A DNA stretch of 11,596 bases from Candidatus Colwellbacteria bacterium CG10_big_fil_rev_8_21_14_0_10_41_28. GTDB lineage: Bacteria; Patescibacteriota; Minisyncoccia; UBA6257; Colwellbacteraceae. The stretch lies in contig PFAG01000016.1 in NCBI GenBank assembly GCA_002773755.1, positions 1 through 11,596 of the forward strand, given 5' to 3'. Under the pieces are notes generated by a model. That model was not told the DNA's origin. It did not search any database and saw only the letters and a list, made by a program, of their open reading frames with translations. Of this stretch, positions 1-5,676 are shown in pieces. Position 1 is the stretch's first letter. Each line of letters opens with the position of its first letter. The position numbers and the translations under genes are program-made.

Positions 1-28
1 CGTTTTCTACGGAGGTTCGCATAGCACG

Positions 29-60
29 AACCCCGTGAGGAGGCGGGGTTTTGTGTTTTT
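29..60 (+). terminator. Rho-independent terminator of an upstream plus-strand gene
   Basis: A perfect 7-bp stem pairs AACCCCG (29-35) with CGGGGTT (44-50) around an 8-nt loop. It is followed by TTGTGTTTTT, a U-rich tract on the plus strand. The minus-strand copy has no U-tract, so it terminates rightward transcription coming from outside the window. The 5' arm also overlaps the 3' arm of a second possible hairpin, GGTTCG (14-19) with CGAACC (27-32). The two cannot form together. Confidence 0.75.
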
Positions 61-88
61 ACGCTTTTAACACTTAGTTACTTAGCAG

Positions 89-161
89 GGTGAGCGACGG
101 GACTCGAACCCGCAACCGCCAGTACCACAAACTGGAGCTCTGCCATTGAGCTACGCCCACC
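89..161 (-). tRNA. tRNA-His (anticodon GTG)
   Basis: On the minus strand the cloverleaf has a 7-bp acceptor stem (GTGGGCG with CGCTCAC, one G-U pair) and an anticodon stem CCAGT/ACTGG around the loop TTGTGGT, giving anticodon GTG. The T-loop is TTCGAGT. The base before position 1 is G (161) and the discriminator is C (89). This is the G-1:C73 pair that identifies histidine tRNA to histidyl-tRNA synthetase, so the span includes G-1. CCA is not encoded; the next bases are CT. It lies 37 nt downstream of the GreA-like gene on the same strand and could be cut from the same transcript. Confidence 0.96.
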
Positions 162-198
162 ATATTCGTCTTAATAAGACAGGTAAATAATATACTTC

Positions 199-693
199 TT
201 ACTGCCTCTTAATCAATCCCCCGCTTGGACTAACTGAAATTAATTGATACTGAACCTCTCTTCCTGGAAGCATTATCCTCTGTGTTGAGCCAACCCTTGT
301 GTTCAAAAATTTACTTCCTATTGGAGAGCTATATGGAATCTCATTATTCATTATCTTATCGAAAACCCTGTAACTACTAATAGTCCTTTTGCTTGTTTCG
401 CCCGTTTGTAAATCTTTGATCTCAATTTCTGACCCTATTCCAGCCTGTTTGTAACTACTAGAAGGCTCTACAATTTCGATATTGCCTTCTAGCTTTCTAA
501 CTTCGTCTATTCTCTTTGCTAGGTCTGATTGTTGTCTGAGAGATACCTCAAAACCGGCATTATCGTGCCAGCTTTCTGAACTTTGAGACACGTGGAGAGC
601 TGCATCTTTGGCCAGAAACTCTCTTTCTTTAAATAGTTCTTGTTTTCTAATCTCCAGCGCTGCTGCGTCTTTTTGAAGAAATTTATATCTCAT
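199..693 (-). CDS. GreA/GreB-like transcription elongation factor, divergent
   Basis: A 164-aa protein with the two-part layout of the Gre family. Residues about 10-77 form a charged, coiled-coil-like N-terminal part. Residues about 85-155 match the FKBP-like C-terminal domain, with the family motif IGSEIEIKDLQTGET (86-100), then SPIGSKFLN (123-131) and a closing LPGREVQYQL (142-151). Gre factors enter the RNA polymerase secondary channel and stimulate cleavage of backtracked RNA. The catalytic acidic tip (D41 and E44 in E. coli GreA, motif GDLKEN) aligns with ESWHDN (40-45): the second acid is kept as D44, but the first is Ser, or is shifted one residue to E40. Cleavage activity is therefore uncertain, and a polymerase-binding regulator is possible. 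The gene starts at ATG with no Shine-Dalgarno site, between tRNA-Arg and tRNA-His genes on the same strand. The family call is fairly firm; the exact role is not. Confidence 0.75.
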   Translation of the reverse strand: MRYKFLQKDAAALEIRKQELFKEREFLAKDAALHVSQSSESWHDNAGFEVSLRQQSDLAKRIDEVRKLEGNIEIVEPSSSYKQAGIGSEIEIKDLQTGETSKRTISSYRVFDKIMNNEIPYSSPIGSKFLNTRVGSTQRIMLPGREVQYQLISVSPSGGLIKRQ

Positions 694-756
694 AGCGTGT
701 AATATATAAAACTATTTCTAGCTTATATAGGTTTCACGCGAATTGAACTAAATTTG

Positions 757-828
757 TCTCCCCGCGAGGGATCGAACCTCGATTTAGGGATTAGAAGTCC
801 CTTGTTCTATCCATTGAACTACGGGGAG
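757..828 (-). tRNA. tRNA-Arg (anticodon TCT)
   Basis: On the minus strand the acceptor stem CTCCCCG pairs fully with CGGGGAG. The anticodon stem AGGGA/TCCCT encloses CTTCTAA, giving anticodon TCT, which reads AGA (and AGG by wobble). The T-arm is CGAGG/CCTCG with loop TTCGATC. The discriminator is A (757) and the following bases are CAA, so CCA is not encoded. It lies five bases downstream of tRNA-Phe and is probably co-transcribed with it. AGA codons are common in the genes here. Confidence 0.96.
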
Positions 829-833
829 AGATG

Positions 834-905
834 TGCCGAGAGTGAGAATCGAACTCACGACGCTCGCCTCTTCAGGGCGACGCTCTACCACTGAGCTACC
901 TCGGC
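834..905 (-). tRNA. tRNA-Phe (anticodon GAA)
   Basis: On the minus strand the acceptor is GCCGAGG with TCTCGGC (one G-U pair). The anticodon stem TCGCC/GGCGA encloses CTGAAGA, giving anticodon GAA. The T-loop is TTCGATT and the discriminator is A (834), followed by CAT, so there is no encoded CCA. It is the first gene of the minus-strand tRNA-Phe, tRNA-Arg(TCT) pair. A candidate promoter lies directly upstream, in the space shared with the divergent tRNA-Arg(CCT). Confidence 0.96.
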
Positions 906-923
906 CTAGAAGACTTTTAACAG

Positions 924-950
924 ATTATCTATTTTTTACCCTAATTGCAA
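924..950 (-). promoter_or_regulatory. Candidate promoter for tRNA-Phe/tRNA-Arg(TCT)
   Basis: A -35-like TTGCAA (950-945) and a -10-like GATAAT (929-924, five of six to consensus) are separated by 15 nt, slightly short of the ideal 17. Transcription would start near 917, about 12 nt before tRNA-Phe. The position is right for the gene but the spacing is imperfect. Confidence 0.35.
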
Positions 951-956
951 TTGGGT
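938..956. repeat. Inverted repeat between divergent tRNA genes
   Basis: ACCC (938-941) and GGGT (953-956) flank a perfect 10-bp palindrome, AATTGCAATT (943-952), with one unpaired T at 942. It sits midway between the divergent tRNA-Phe and tRNA-Arg(CCT) genes and contains the -35-like TTGCAA of both candidate promoters. It could be a protein-binding site or a by-product of two back-to-back promoters. Confidence 0.45.
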
Positions 957-974
957 TGCTATTTAAGGTATTTT
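945..974 (+). promoter_or_regulatory. Candidate promoter for tRNA-Arg(CCT)/tRNA-Pro
   Basis: TTGCAA (945-950) and TATTTT (969-974) are separated by 18 nt, giving a predicted start near 981 and a leader of about 10 nt before the tRNA. A better-looking TATAAT at 985-990 is too close to the tRNA, since transcription from it would start inside the gene. Weak evidence. Confidence 0.25.
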
Positions 975-991
975 GAAAAGGCTTTATAATA

Positions 992-1063
992 GCCCTTGTA
1001 GTTCAATGGATAGAATGGCTCCCTCCTAAGGAGCAGATCTAGGTTCGATTCCTAGCAAGGGCA
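992..1063 (+). tRNA. tRNA-Arg (anticodon CCT)
   Basis: The acceptor stem GCCCTTG pairs fully with CAAGGGC. The anticodon stem GCTCC/GGAGC encloses CTCCTAA, giving anticodon CCT, which reads AGG. The T-loop is TTCGATT. The discriminator is A (1063), followed by CAT, so CCA is not encoded. tRNA-Pro follows three bases later on the same strand, so the two form a bicistronic tRNA unit. Confidence 0.96.
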
Positions 1064-1066
1064 CAT

Positions 1067-1139
1067 CGGGCTGTAGTGTCAACGGCCAGCACGCTTGCTT
1101 TGGGAGCAAGTAGACTGGGTTCGAATCCCAGCAGCCCGA
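1067..1139 (+). tRNA. tRNA-Pro (anticodon TGG)
   Basis: The acceptor CGGGCTG pairs fully with CAGCCCG; the C1-G72 pair is typical of bacterial tRNA-Pro. The anticodon stem CTTGC/GCAAG encloses TTTGGGA, giving anticodon TGG. The T-loop is TTCGAAT. The discriminator A (1139) is followed by CAA, so there is no encoded CCA. Its 3' end is only four bases from the stop codon of the convergent gene at 1144. Confidence 0.96.
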
Positions 1140-1143
1140 CAAG

Positions 1144-1764
1144 TTAATATCCTGTGGCGGAAACAAATTGAGGAAGTATGGAGTCATACTCCTCTTTTAC
1201 TTTATAGAGACTATCTATATCTCTCTGAGTTTTTTCTATTTGAGCCACAACCTCCAAGTCCTCCACCCTAAAGTTGTTAGATCTTCTTTCTAGTAAAACT
1301 ATCAGGTCCTTACTCTCGTCTACATAATCGGTTAATTCCGAAAAGAACTTGGCGTTCAATTTCATAAATACTTCTGTCACTTGTAGGGTTGGTACTGTTA
1401 TGGCAGTTTGGAATCCTAGCTCAAGCAAATTAACTTTCTGGCTGAACTCTACTCCTTTTTCTCCGATAGCTAGCGTTCTTTCTCTTTCTCCATTAATAAA
1501 ATTCTGAAGTTCTTCGCCACTAAGAGATGGGTCTAAGCTATCTATGCTCTCTTCTGAAAGTTTAAGTGCATCTATAATCTGGTCTGTCAAAACAGTACTC
1601 TCTTCTCTGGCTTCTTTAAGTTCTTTCTCACCATGCCCCCCAAAGATAGGAGTTAGGGTGGCTCCTAAAGATAGAAGTAGAACTGAAGTTCCCAAAACCA
1701 AGACCCATATAATCTCTTTTTTCTTGCTTGCATATAACTCTTTTAGGTCTTGCTTGAGACTCAT
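1144..1764 (-). CDS. Hypothetical membrane-anchored coiled-coil protein
   Basis: I do not recognise a family. The 206-aa protein has a short, lysine-rich cytoplasmic start (KKKE at 14-17) and one clear hydrophobic segment (about 18-39, IIWVLVLGTSVLLLSLG). The remaining ~165 residues are mostly charged helix, with stretches at about 46-75, 88-110 and 140-195 that could form coiled coils. The charge pattern suggests an N-in, C-out single-pass protein, or an uncleaved signal anchor. There are no cysteines and no enzyme-like motif. The start is ATG with a GGAG just one base upstream (AAAGGAGCATG), which is unusually close for a Shine-Dalgarno site; no alternative start lies nearby. It stands alone on this strand between plus-strand tRNA genes. 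Confidence 0.7.
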   Translation of the reverse strand: MSLKQDLKELYASKKKEIIWVLVLGTSVLLLSLGATLTPIFGGHGEKELKEAREESTVLTDQIIDALKLSEESIDSLDPSLSGEELQNFINGERERTLAIGEKGVEFSQKVNLLELGFQTAITVPTLQVTEVFMKLNAKFFSELTDYVDESKDLIVLLERRSNNFRVEDLEVVAQIEKTQRDIDSLYKVKEEYDSILPQFVSATGY

Positions 1765-1774
1765 GCTCCTTTAC

Positions 1775-1803
1775 TTTAATGTCGCGTTATTTTAACCTAT
1801 AAA
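1775..1803 (+). promoter_or_regulatory. Candidate promoter for tRNA-Gly/tRNA-Trp
   Basis: TTTAAT (1775-1780) and TATAAA (1798-1803) are separated by exactly 17 nt. The predicted start is near 1810, about 13 nt before tRNA-Gly. The -35 match is weak (three of six) and the area is AT-rich, so this may be chance. It overlaps the leader of the divergent minus-strand gene. Confidence 0.3.
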
Positions 1804-1822
1804 TTGTCTAATTAATAGAATT

Positions 1823-1894
1823 GCGGGTGTCGTATAGTGGCTATTATATCACCTTGCCAAGGTGGAGACGGGGGTTCGATTCCCCTCACCCGCT
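1823..1894 (+). tRNA. tRNA-Gly (anticodon GCC)
   Basis: The acceptor GCGGGTG pairs fully with CACCCGC. The anticodon stem TCACC/GGTGG (one T-G end pair) encloses TTGCCAA, giving anticodon GCC, which reads GGC and GGU. The T-loop is TTCGATT. The discriminator is T (1894), as in most bacterial tRNA-Gly, followed by CAC; CCA is not encoded. tRNA-Trp follows nine bases later. Confidence 0.96.
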
Positions 1895-1903
1895 CACAGC
1901 AAA

Positions 1904-1974
1904 GGGGGTTTAGTTAAGTGGTATAACAACGGTCTCCAAAACCGTAATCGGGAGTTCGATTCTCTCAACCCCCG
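1904..1974 (+). tRNA. tRNA-Trp (anticodon CCA)
   Basis: The acceptor GGGGGTT pairs fully with AACCCCC. The anticodon stem ACGGT/ACCGT encloses CTCCAAA, giving anticodon CCA, which reads UGG only. The T-arm is GGGAG/CTCTC. The discriminator G (1974) is the usual one for bacterial tryptophan tRNA. It is followed by CCC, so CCA is not encoded. Only three bases separate it from the stop codon of convergent tyrS. A T-rich stretch just beyond (1979-1997) could help to end its transcript. Confidence 0.96.
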
Positions 1975-1977
1975 CCC

Positions 1978-3192
1978 CTATTTAGCTTTAATTTTTAGGA
2001 AGCTTCTCTTCCCTACTTGAAGAATAAATCCATCTTTGTGGAGTTTAATCTCCTGCCCAGGATCGCTCATCCTAGCTCCATTAATACTAACCCCTCCCTG
2101 GGCTATTAATCTTTTTGCATCGCTTTTACTTTTAGCAAGGTTAGCCTCCACCAATAGGTCTGCCAGCGTCCTGTCTTTTTCATTAAGAGAGAGTTCTTCT
2201 ATTTCAGATGGTCTCTCTTTGTCTCTAAAAACTTTTACGAACTCTATTCTGGCTTTTTCCGCCTTATCTTCATTGTGAAATATGGAGACTATCTCCTTAG
2301 CGAGAATTATCTTCACCTCCATTGGATTAATTGATGGGGCTTTAATGTCTGCTTCTATCTTCTTAATCTCTTCTTCTGAGTAGTCGGTAAGAAGTATAAA
2401 ATATCTAACTATAAGATTGTCTTTTATGGACATTATTTTCCCAAACATATCTTTTGGAGAATCATTTATGGCAATGTAGTTATTCTTAGACTTACTCATC
2501 TTGTCTTTGCCATCAGTGCCCTCAATCAAAGGCACCGTTAAGATGTCTTGCTCTTTCATTCCAAAATATCTCTGGACCTGACGGCCCATAAGGAGATTGA
2601 GAAGCTGATCTTGTCCACCAAGCTCTATGTCAGCCTTTATATTTACTGAATCAAATCCCTGGAGAAGGGGATAAAAAGTTTCTAAGAGGGTTATGTTCTT
2701 TCCCTCATCTATTCTTTTTCTAAAATCTTGTCTTTGGAGAACCTGTTGAATGGTTCCTGCTCTTGAGAGATCTAACAAAGTTTCTACCTTTTTACCTAGC
2801 CACTCACTGTTATGCCTAATTTCGGTTTTTCTTACATCAATTATCTTACCCGCCTGCTCAAGATACTTCTTCATATTCTTCTTTATCTCAGCATCAGTTA
2901 GCTGGGGTCTTTCTTTATTCTGGTCAGTTGGATCTCCAACCTTACCGGTAAAGTCTCCTATAATGAGGACCGCTTTGTGTCCAAGATCCTGAAATTGTCT
3001 TAATTTTCTCAGTACAACAGCGTGGCCAAGATGAAGATCTGGAGATGTTGGATCTATGCCAAGTTTTACTCTTAGTTTTTTGGGTCCATTTAGGGCTTTT
3101 TCAAGATGATCTTTCTCAATGATCTCTTCTACACCGCGGCTTAAAATCCAATCCGCAGTAACCCTCTTATTTAGCTTTGCTGATGACTTCAT
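1978..3192 (-). CDS. tyrS: Tyrosyl-tRNA synthetase
   Basis: The enzyme charges tRNA-Tyr with tyrosine using ATP (class Ic synthetase, cytoplasmic dimer). The 404-aa sequence shows a Rossmann catalytic domain with the HIGH-type motif HLGH (54-57), a tyrosine-pocket region around YPLLQGFDS and ADIELGGQDQ (174-196), and the KMSKS loop (231-235). A C-terminal S4-type RNA-binding domain (about 343-403) grips the tRNA. Length and order are normal for the bacterial family, apparently the TyrZ-like branch. The ATG at 3190-3192 overlaps the end of clpP by 26 bases in another frame. No Shine-Dalgarno site is visible and no other start codon fits, so translation probably depends on coupling with clpP. 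It is the last gene of the operon; its TAG stop faces the 3' end of tRNA-Trp. Confidence 0.96.
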   Translation of the reverse strand: MKSSAKLNKRVTADWILSRGVEEIIEKDHLEKALNGPKKLRVKLGIDPTSPDLHLGHAVVLRKLRQFQDLGHKAVLIIGDFTGKVGDPTDQNKERPQLTDAEIKKNMKKYLEQAGKIIDVRKTEIRHNSEWLGKKVETLLDLSRAGTIQQVLQRQDFRKRIDEGKNITLLETFYPLLQGFDSVNIKADIELGGQDQLLNLLMGRQVQRYFGMKEQDILTVPLIEGTDGKDKMSKSKNNYIAINDSPKDMFGKIMSIKDNLIVRYFILLTDYSEEEIKKIEADIKAPSINPMEVKIILAKEIVSIFHNEDKAEKARIEFVKVFRDKERPSEIEELSLNEKDRTLADLLVEANLAKSKSDAKRLIAQGGVSINGARMSDPGQEIKLHKDGFILQVGKRSFLKIKAK

Positions 3193-3778
3193 CTATTACA
3201 CCGTATTTTTTAGCTTCTTCTGCTGTTAGCCAGAAGTCGCGATCGGTATCTTTTTCGATGGTCGATAGGGCTTTGCCGGTGTGCTTGGCTAGAAGCTCAT
3301 TAACCTTCTGTTTTGTTTTTACAATTTGTTTCGTGAAAATTTCTATATCTGTTGCCTGTCCCTCTACGCCACCGCCCACGTGAATCTGGTGGAGCAGTAT
3401 TTCTGAGTTTGGTAAAGCATATCTCTTGCCCTTCTTGCCAGAGGCCAAAAGAAAAGCTCCCATTGAGGCCGCTGTCCCCACACAGATTGTGCTTACATCC
3501 GGTTTGATGTATTGCATTGTGTCATAGATTGCCATTCCAGCAGGAACAGAACCTCCTGGCGAGTTTATGTATAATTGGATGTCTGATTTCGGATCTTGAT
3601 TCTCTAAGAAGAGAAGTTGAGCCATTATAGTGTTGGCCGATGAGCCTGTTACTGGTCCCCCTAGAAAGATAATCCTGTCTTTTAAAAGCCTTGAATAGAT
3701 GTCGTAGGCTCTTTCTCCTCTGCTAGTCTTCTCTATAACAGTTGGAATTAGATTCATGTCTAAGATTTCTCTATCCAT
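3167..3778 (-). CDS. clpP: ATP-dependent Clp protease proteolytic subunit
   Basis: ClpP is the serine peptidase chamber of Clp proteases. It degrades unfolded and tagged proteins delivered by a ClpX- or ClpA/C-type ATPase, none of which is in this window. The 203-aa product is of normal length. The catalytic triad is visible: Ser105 in GTAASMGAF, His130 in EILLHQI and Asp181 in KDTDRDF. The substrate-binding loop INSPGGSV (71-78) and the handle motif GQATDIEI (140-147) are also present. The N-terminus begins with MNLIPTVIEK-like residues seven positions after the chosen ATG, so a short propeptide is possible. The gene overlaps the ppa stop by eight bases (ATGGATAG) and runs 26 bases into tyrS, consistent with coupled translation. 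The pairing with ppa and tyrS, rather than tig and clpX, is unusual compared with E. coli. Confidence 0.97.
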   Translation of the reverse strand: MDREILDMNLIPTVIEKTSRGERAYDIYSRLLKDRIIFLGGPVTGSSANTIMAQLLFLENQDPKSDIQLYINSPGGSVPAGMAIYDTMQYIKPDVSTICVGTAASMGAFLLASGKKGKRYALPNSEILLHQIHVGGGVEGQATDIEIFTKQIVKTKQKVNELLAKHTGKALSTIEKDTDRDFWLTAEEAKKYGVIDEVISKAK

Positions 3779-4259
3779 TTTTAGCTTTGTATGCTTCTTG
3801 CGCCTTTTTAAGAATCTCTTCTGCCTTGTCTACTCCAAGCCACTCTTTAACCTGAACCTCCTTACCCCTTTCTAAATTTTTGTAGCTTGAGAAAAATTCT
3901 TTGATTTCATCTCTGGTTGATAGGGGGACATCATTTAAGTCTTTCCAGTCAGCGAACTCTGGGTCTCCTTCTGGAACCCCTACTAACTTTTCGTCATTAT
4001 CTCCTGAATCTATCATTTCTAGGACACCCAAAATCCTTACAGGCACAACACATCCAGGGAATACCGGGAACCTGTTAATAATTATTGCATCTAGAGGATC
4101 GCCATCTTCTCCAAGAGTGTTTGGGACTTCTCCGTAGTCACCTGGATAGTGAACAGCACTTCTCAACACCCTATCTAGACGGATGTCTCCTGTTTCCTCA
4201 TCAAACTCATATTTGTTTCTGGATCCTTTTGGGATCTCTACTACTACATCAACTTTCAT
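3771..4259 (-). CDS. ppa: Inorganic pyrophosphatase (family I)
   Basis: It hydrolyses pyrophosphate to two phosphates with magnesium, in the cytoplasm, and so pulls polymerase and aminoacyl-tRNA synthetase reactions forward. The 162-aa sequence carries the family signature EDGDPLDAII (51-60) with metal-binding Asp52, Asp54 and Asp57. It also has the DYGEVPNT segment (41-48) and a second acidic cluster, DSGDNDEKLVGVP (84-96). Lys11, Arg14, Lys16 and Glu18 lie at the substrate-binding N-terminus. It is slightly shorter than the E. coli enzyme but complete. The start codon shares one base with the nusA stop (TAATG), and the gene overlaps clpP by eight bases, so it is tightly coupled in the operon. 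Its place between nusA and tyrS fits a general role in supporting RNA and protein synthesis. Confidence 0.97.
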   Translation of the reverse strand: MKVDVVVEIPKGSRNKYEFDEETGDIRLDRVLRSAVHYPGDYGEVPNTLGEDGDPLDAIIINRFPVFPGCVVPVRILGVLEMIDSGDNDEKLVGVPEGDPEFADWKDLNDVPLSTRDEIKEFFSSYKNLERGKEVQVKEWLGVDKAEEILKKAQEAYKAKNG

Positions 4260-5605
4260 TACTCTTTTTTATCTTCTTTTGTATCTTCTTCGACGTTATC
4301 TTCATCATAGTCACCTTCTTCCTTATCTTCAATCTCTTCAGAAGATTTCTCTTCTAAAACCTCTTCTTCGCTCACCTTTTCTTTTACAGTTTGCTTGTCC
4401 TCTTGAGGAGATTCTTCGACAGTGTCATCTGAAGATTCTTCTTCGACGACAACCTCTGCCATACCCTCATCAACTTTTTCATCTGGATTTGATTGACTTC
4501 TAACATCGATTCTCCAGCCAGTTAATCTAGCTGCGAGGCGAACATTCTGACCGCCCCTACCGATGGCAAGACTCAATTGATCGTCTGAGACCATAACCAT
4601 CATTTCATTATCATTCATTGCCTCAACGGTACGAACTTTTGCAGGGCTGAGAGCATGAGCGACAAGCTCTTCTGGATCATCACTCCACTCGATGACATCA
4701 ATCTTTTCCTGCCCCAGCTCATTTGATATGGCCATTATCCTAGTCCCACGTTGACCAACACAACTTCCAACTGGATCTATCTCTTCTGTGTTTGAGTGAA
4801 CCGCGATCTTGGTTCTTGATCCAGGTTCCCTAACAATCCCTTTGATCTCGACAATACCATCGGATATCTCTGGAATTTCCATAGCAAAAAGCTCTTTAAC
4901 AAATTCTGGATGTGCTCTTGAGAGAATTATTCCAGTCCCTGGGCCACGAAACTCTCTCTGAACAGCTAGGATATAGAATCTTAGCCTTTCTCCTACTCTA
5001 TAATGCTCTCCTGGGATCGATTCGGCTGAGAACATAACTCCGTTAGTCCTTCCAAGATCTATATACACATTTCCTCTTTCGAATCTTTGAATAACTCCAC
5101 TAACGATCTTTCCCTCTTTGTCCACGTACTCATCAGTTATAGAGTCTCTCTCGGCTTCTCTGAGGTGTTGAAGAATAACTTGCTTAGCGTTTTGTGCAGC
5201 GATTCTTCCAAAATCCATTTCTGCAGGAAGTGAAGTTTTGATTTCATCTCCAAGCTCAACATCCTTGTTGTCTTTCCTGGCTTCTTCTATAAGAATATGT
5301 CTTTCTGGATTATATCTAGGGAGTTTTCCTTCGTCATCTTCTCCTTGAGTTTCCTCCTCAGCATTTTCTCCTTCTTCAATCATTCTGACAGTGCTCTCGT
5401 CCACAGCTTCTTTTACTCTATAGAAGGTGACTTCTCCTGTTCTCTGATTAAGGTCTGCCTTAACATTGGCTGATCTGCTTAAGAACTCTCTTCTATATGC
5501 TGCTGCGAGAGAATTCTCAATAGCCTCCATTACCTTTGAGGCATCAATGCCTTTATCTTCGGCGATTTGATTAACTGCTTGTATAACTGTTTTTAAATCC
5601 ATCAT
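4259..5605 (-). CDS. nusA: Transcription termination/antitermination factor NusA
   Basis: NusA binds RNA polymerase, promotes pausing and intrinsic termination, and takes part in antitermination complexes. The 448-aa protein has the standard order: polymerase-binding N-terminal domain (about 1-157), S1 domain (about 165-232), KH1 (about 236-310, loop GQRG 284-287) and KH2 (about 320-370, loop GRGG 349-352). The N-terminal domain contains an acidic insertion (about 77-93, rich in Glu). After residue 375 the two KH domains are followed by a 74-residue tail dominated by Glu, Asp, Ser and Lys. E. coli has acidic-repeat domains here, but this tail looks disordered. The start ATG-ATG has no visible Shine-Dalgarno site. 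A stable hairpin lies 17 bases upstream. The stop overlaps the ppa start by one base. Confidence 0.97.
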   Translation of the reverse strand: MMDLKTVIQAVNQIAEDKGIDASKVMEAIENSLAAAYRREFLSRSANVKADLNQRTGEVTFYRVKEAVDESTVRMIEEGENAEEETQGEDDEGKLPRYNPERHILIEEARKDNKDVELGDEIKTSLPAEMDFGRIAAQNAKQVILQHLREAERDSITDEYVDKEGKIVSGVIQRFERGNVYIDLGRTNGVMFSAESIPGEHYRVGERLRFYILAVQREFRGPGTGIILSRAHPEFVKELFAMEIPEISDGIVEIKGIVREPGSRTKIAVHSNTEEIDPVGSCVGQRGTRIMAISNELGQEKIDVIEWSDDPEELVAHALSPAKVRTVEAMNDNEMMVMVSDDQLSLAIGRGGQNVRLAARLTGWRIDVRSQSNPDEKVDEGMAEVVVEEESSDDTVEESPQEDKQTVKEKVSEEEVLEEKSSEEIEDKEEGDYDEDNVEEDTKEDKKE

Positions 5606-5621
5606 ATTTGATTTTTTGAAA

Positions 5622-5640
5622 GGCCCGCTTGGAGCGGACC
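5622..5640 (-). promoter_or_regulatory. Hairpin in the leader of nusA
   Basis: In the minus-strand RNA an 8-bp GC-rich stem pairs GGUCCGCU with AGCGGGCC around a 3-nt CCA loop. It contains one G-U pair that would be an A-C mismatch in the plus-strand RNA, so the structure favours the operon transcript. It is followed by UUUCAAAAAAUC, a poor U-tract, and then the nusA start 17 nt later. It could be a weak terminator or attenuator between the membrane-protein gene and nusA, or an RNA processing or stability element. Confidence 0.5.
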
Positions 5641-5676
5641 TTATCGACGACTTTAGTCTACCAGAAAGGGACTTAA

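Noticed and set aside
11..35. Remnant T-arm of a tRNA (GGAGGTTCG resembles that of tRNA-Leu)
   Set aside because: The opposite stem strand needed for a T-arm is absent, and the bases instead pair into the hairpins described.
985..990. Perfect TATAAT just before tRNA-Arg(CCT), with TTGAAA at 973-978
   Set aside because: The spacer is only 6 nt, and transcription from this -10 would begin inside the tRNA, so it cannot make a full-length product.
1816..1821. TAGAAT immediately before tRNA-Gly as a -10 box
   Set aside because: It lies two bases from the tRNA 5' end, so the start would fall within the tRNA; the TATAAA at 1798-1803 is better placed.
4085..4503. Plus-strand Leu/Phe/Ser-rich frames opposite the 3' end of nusA and ppa
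   Set aside because: They are the complement of the Glu/Asp/Lys-rich NusA tail, so the membrane-like composition is an artefact.
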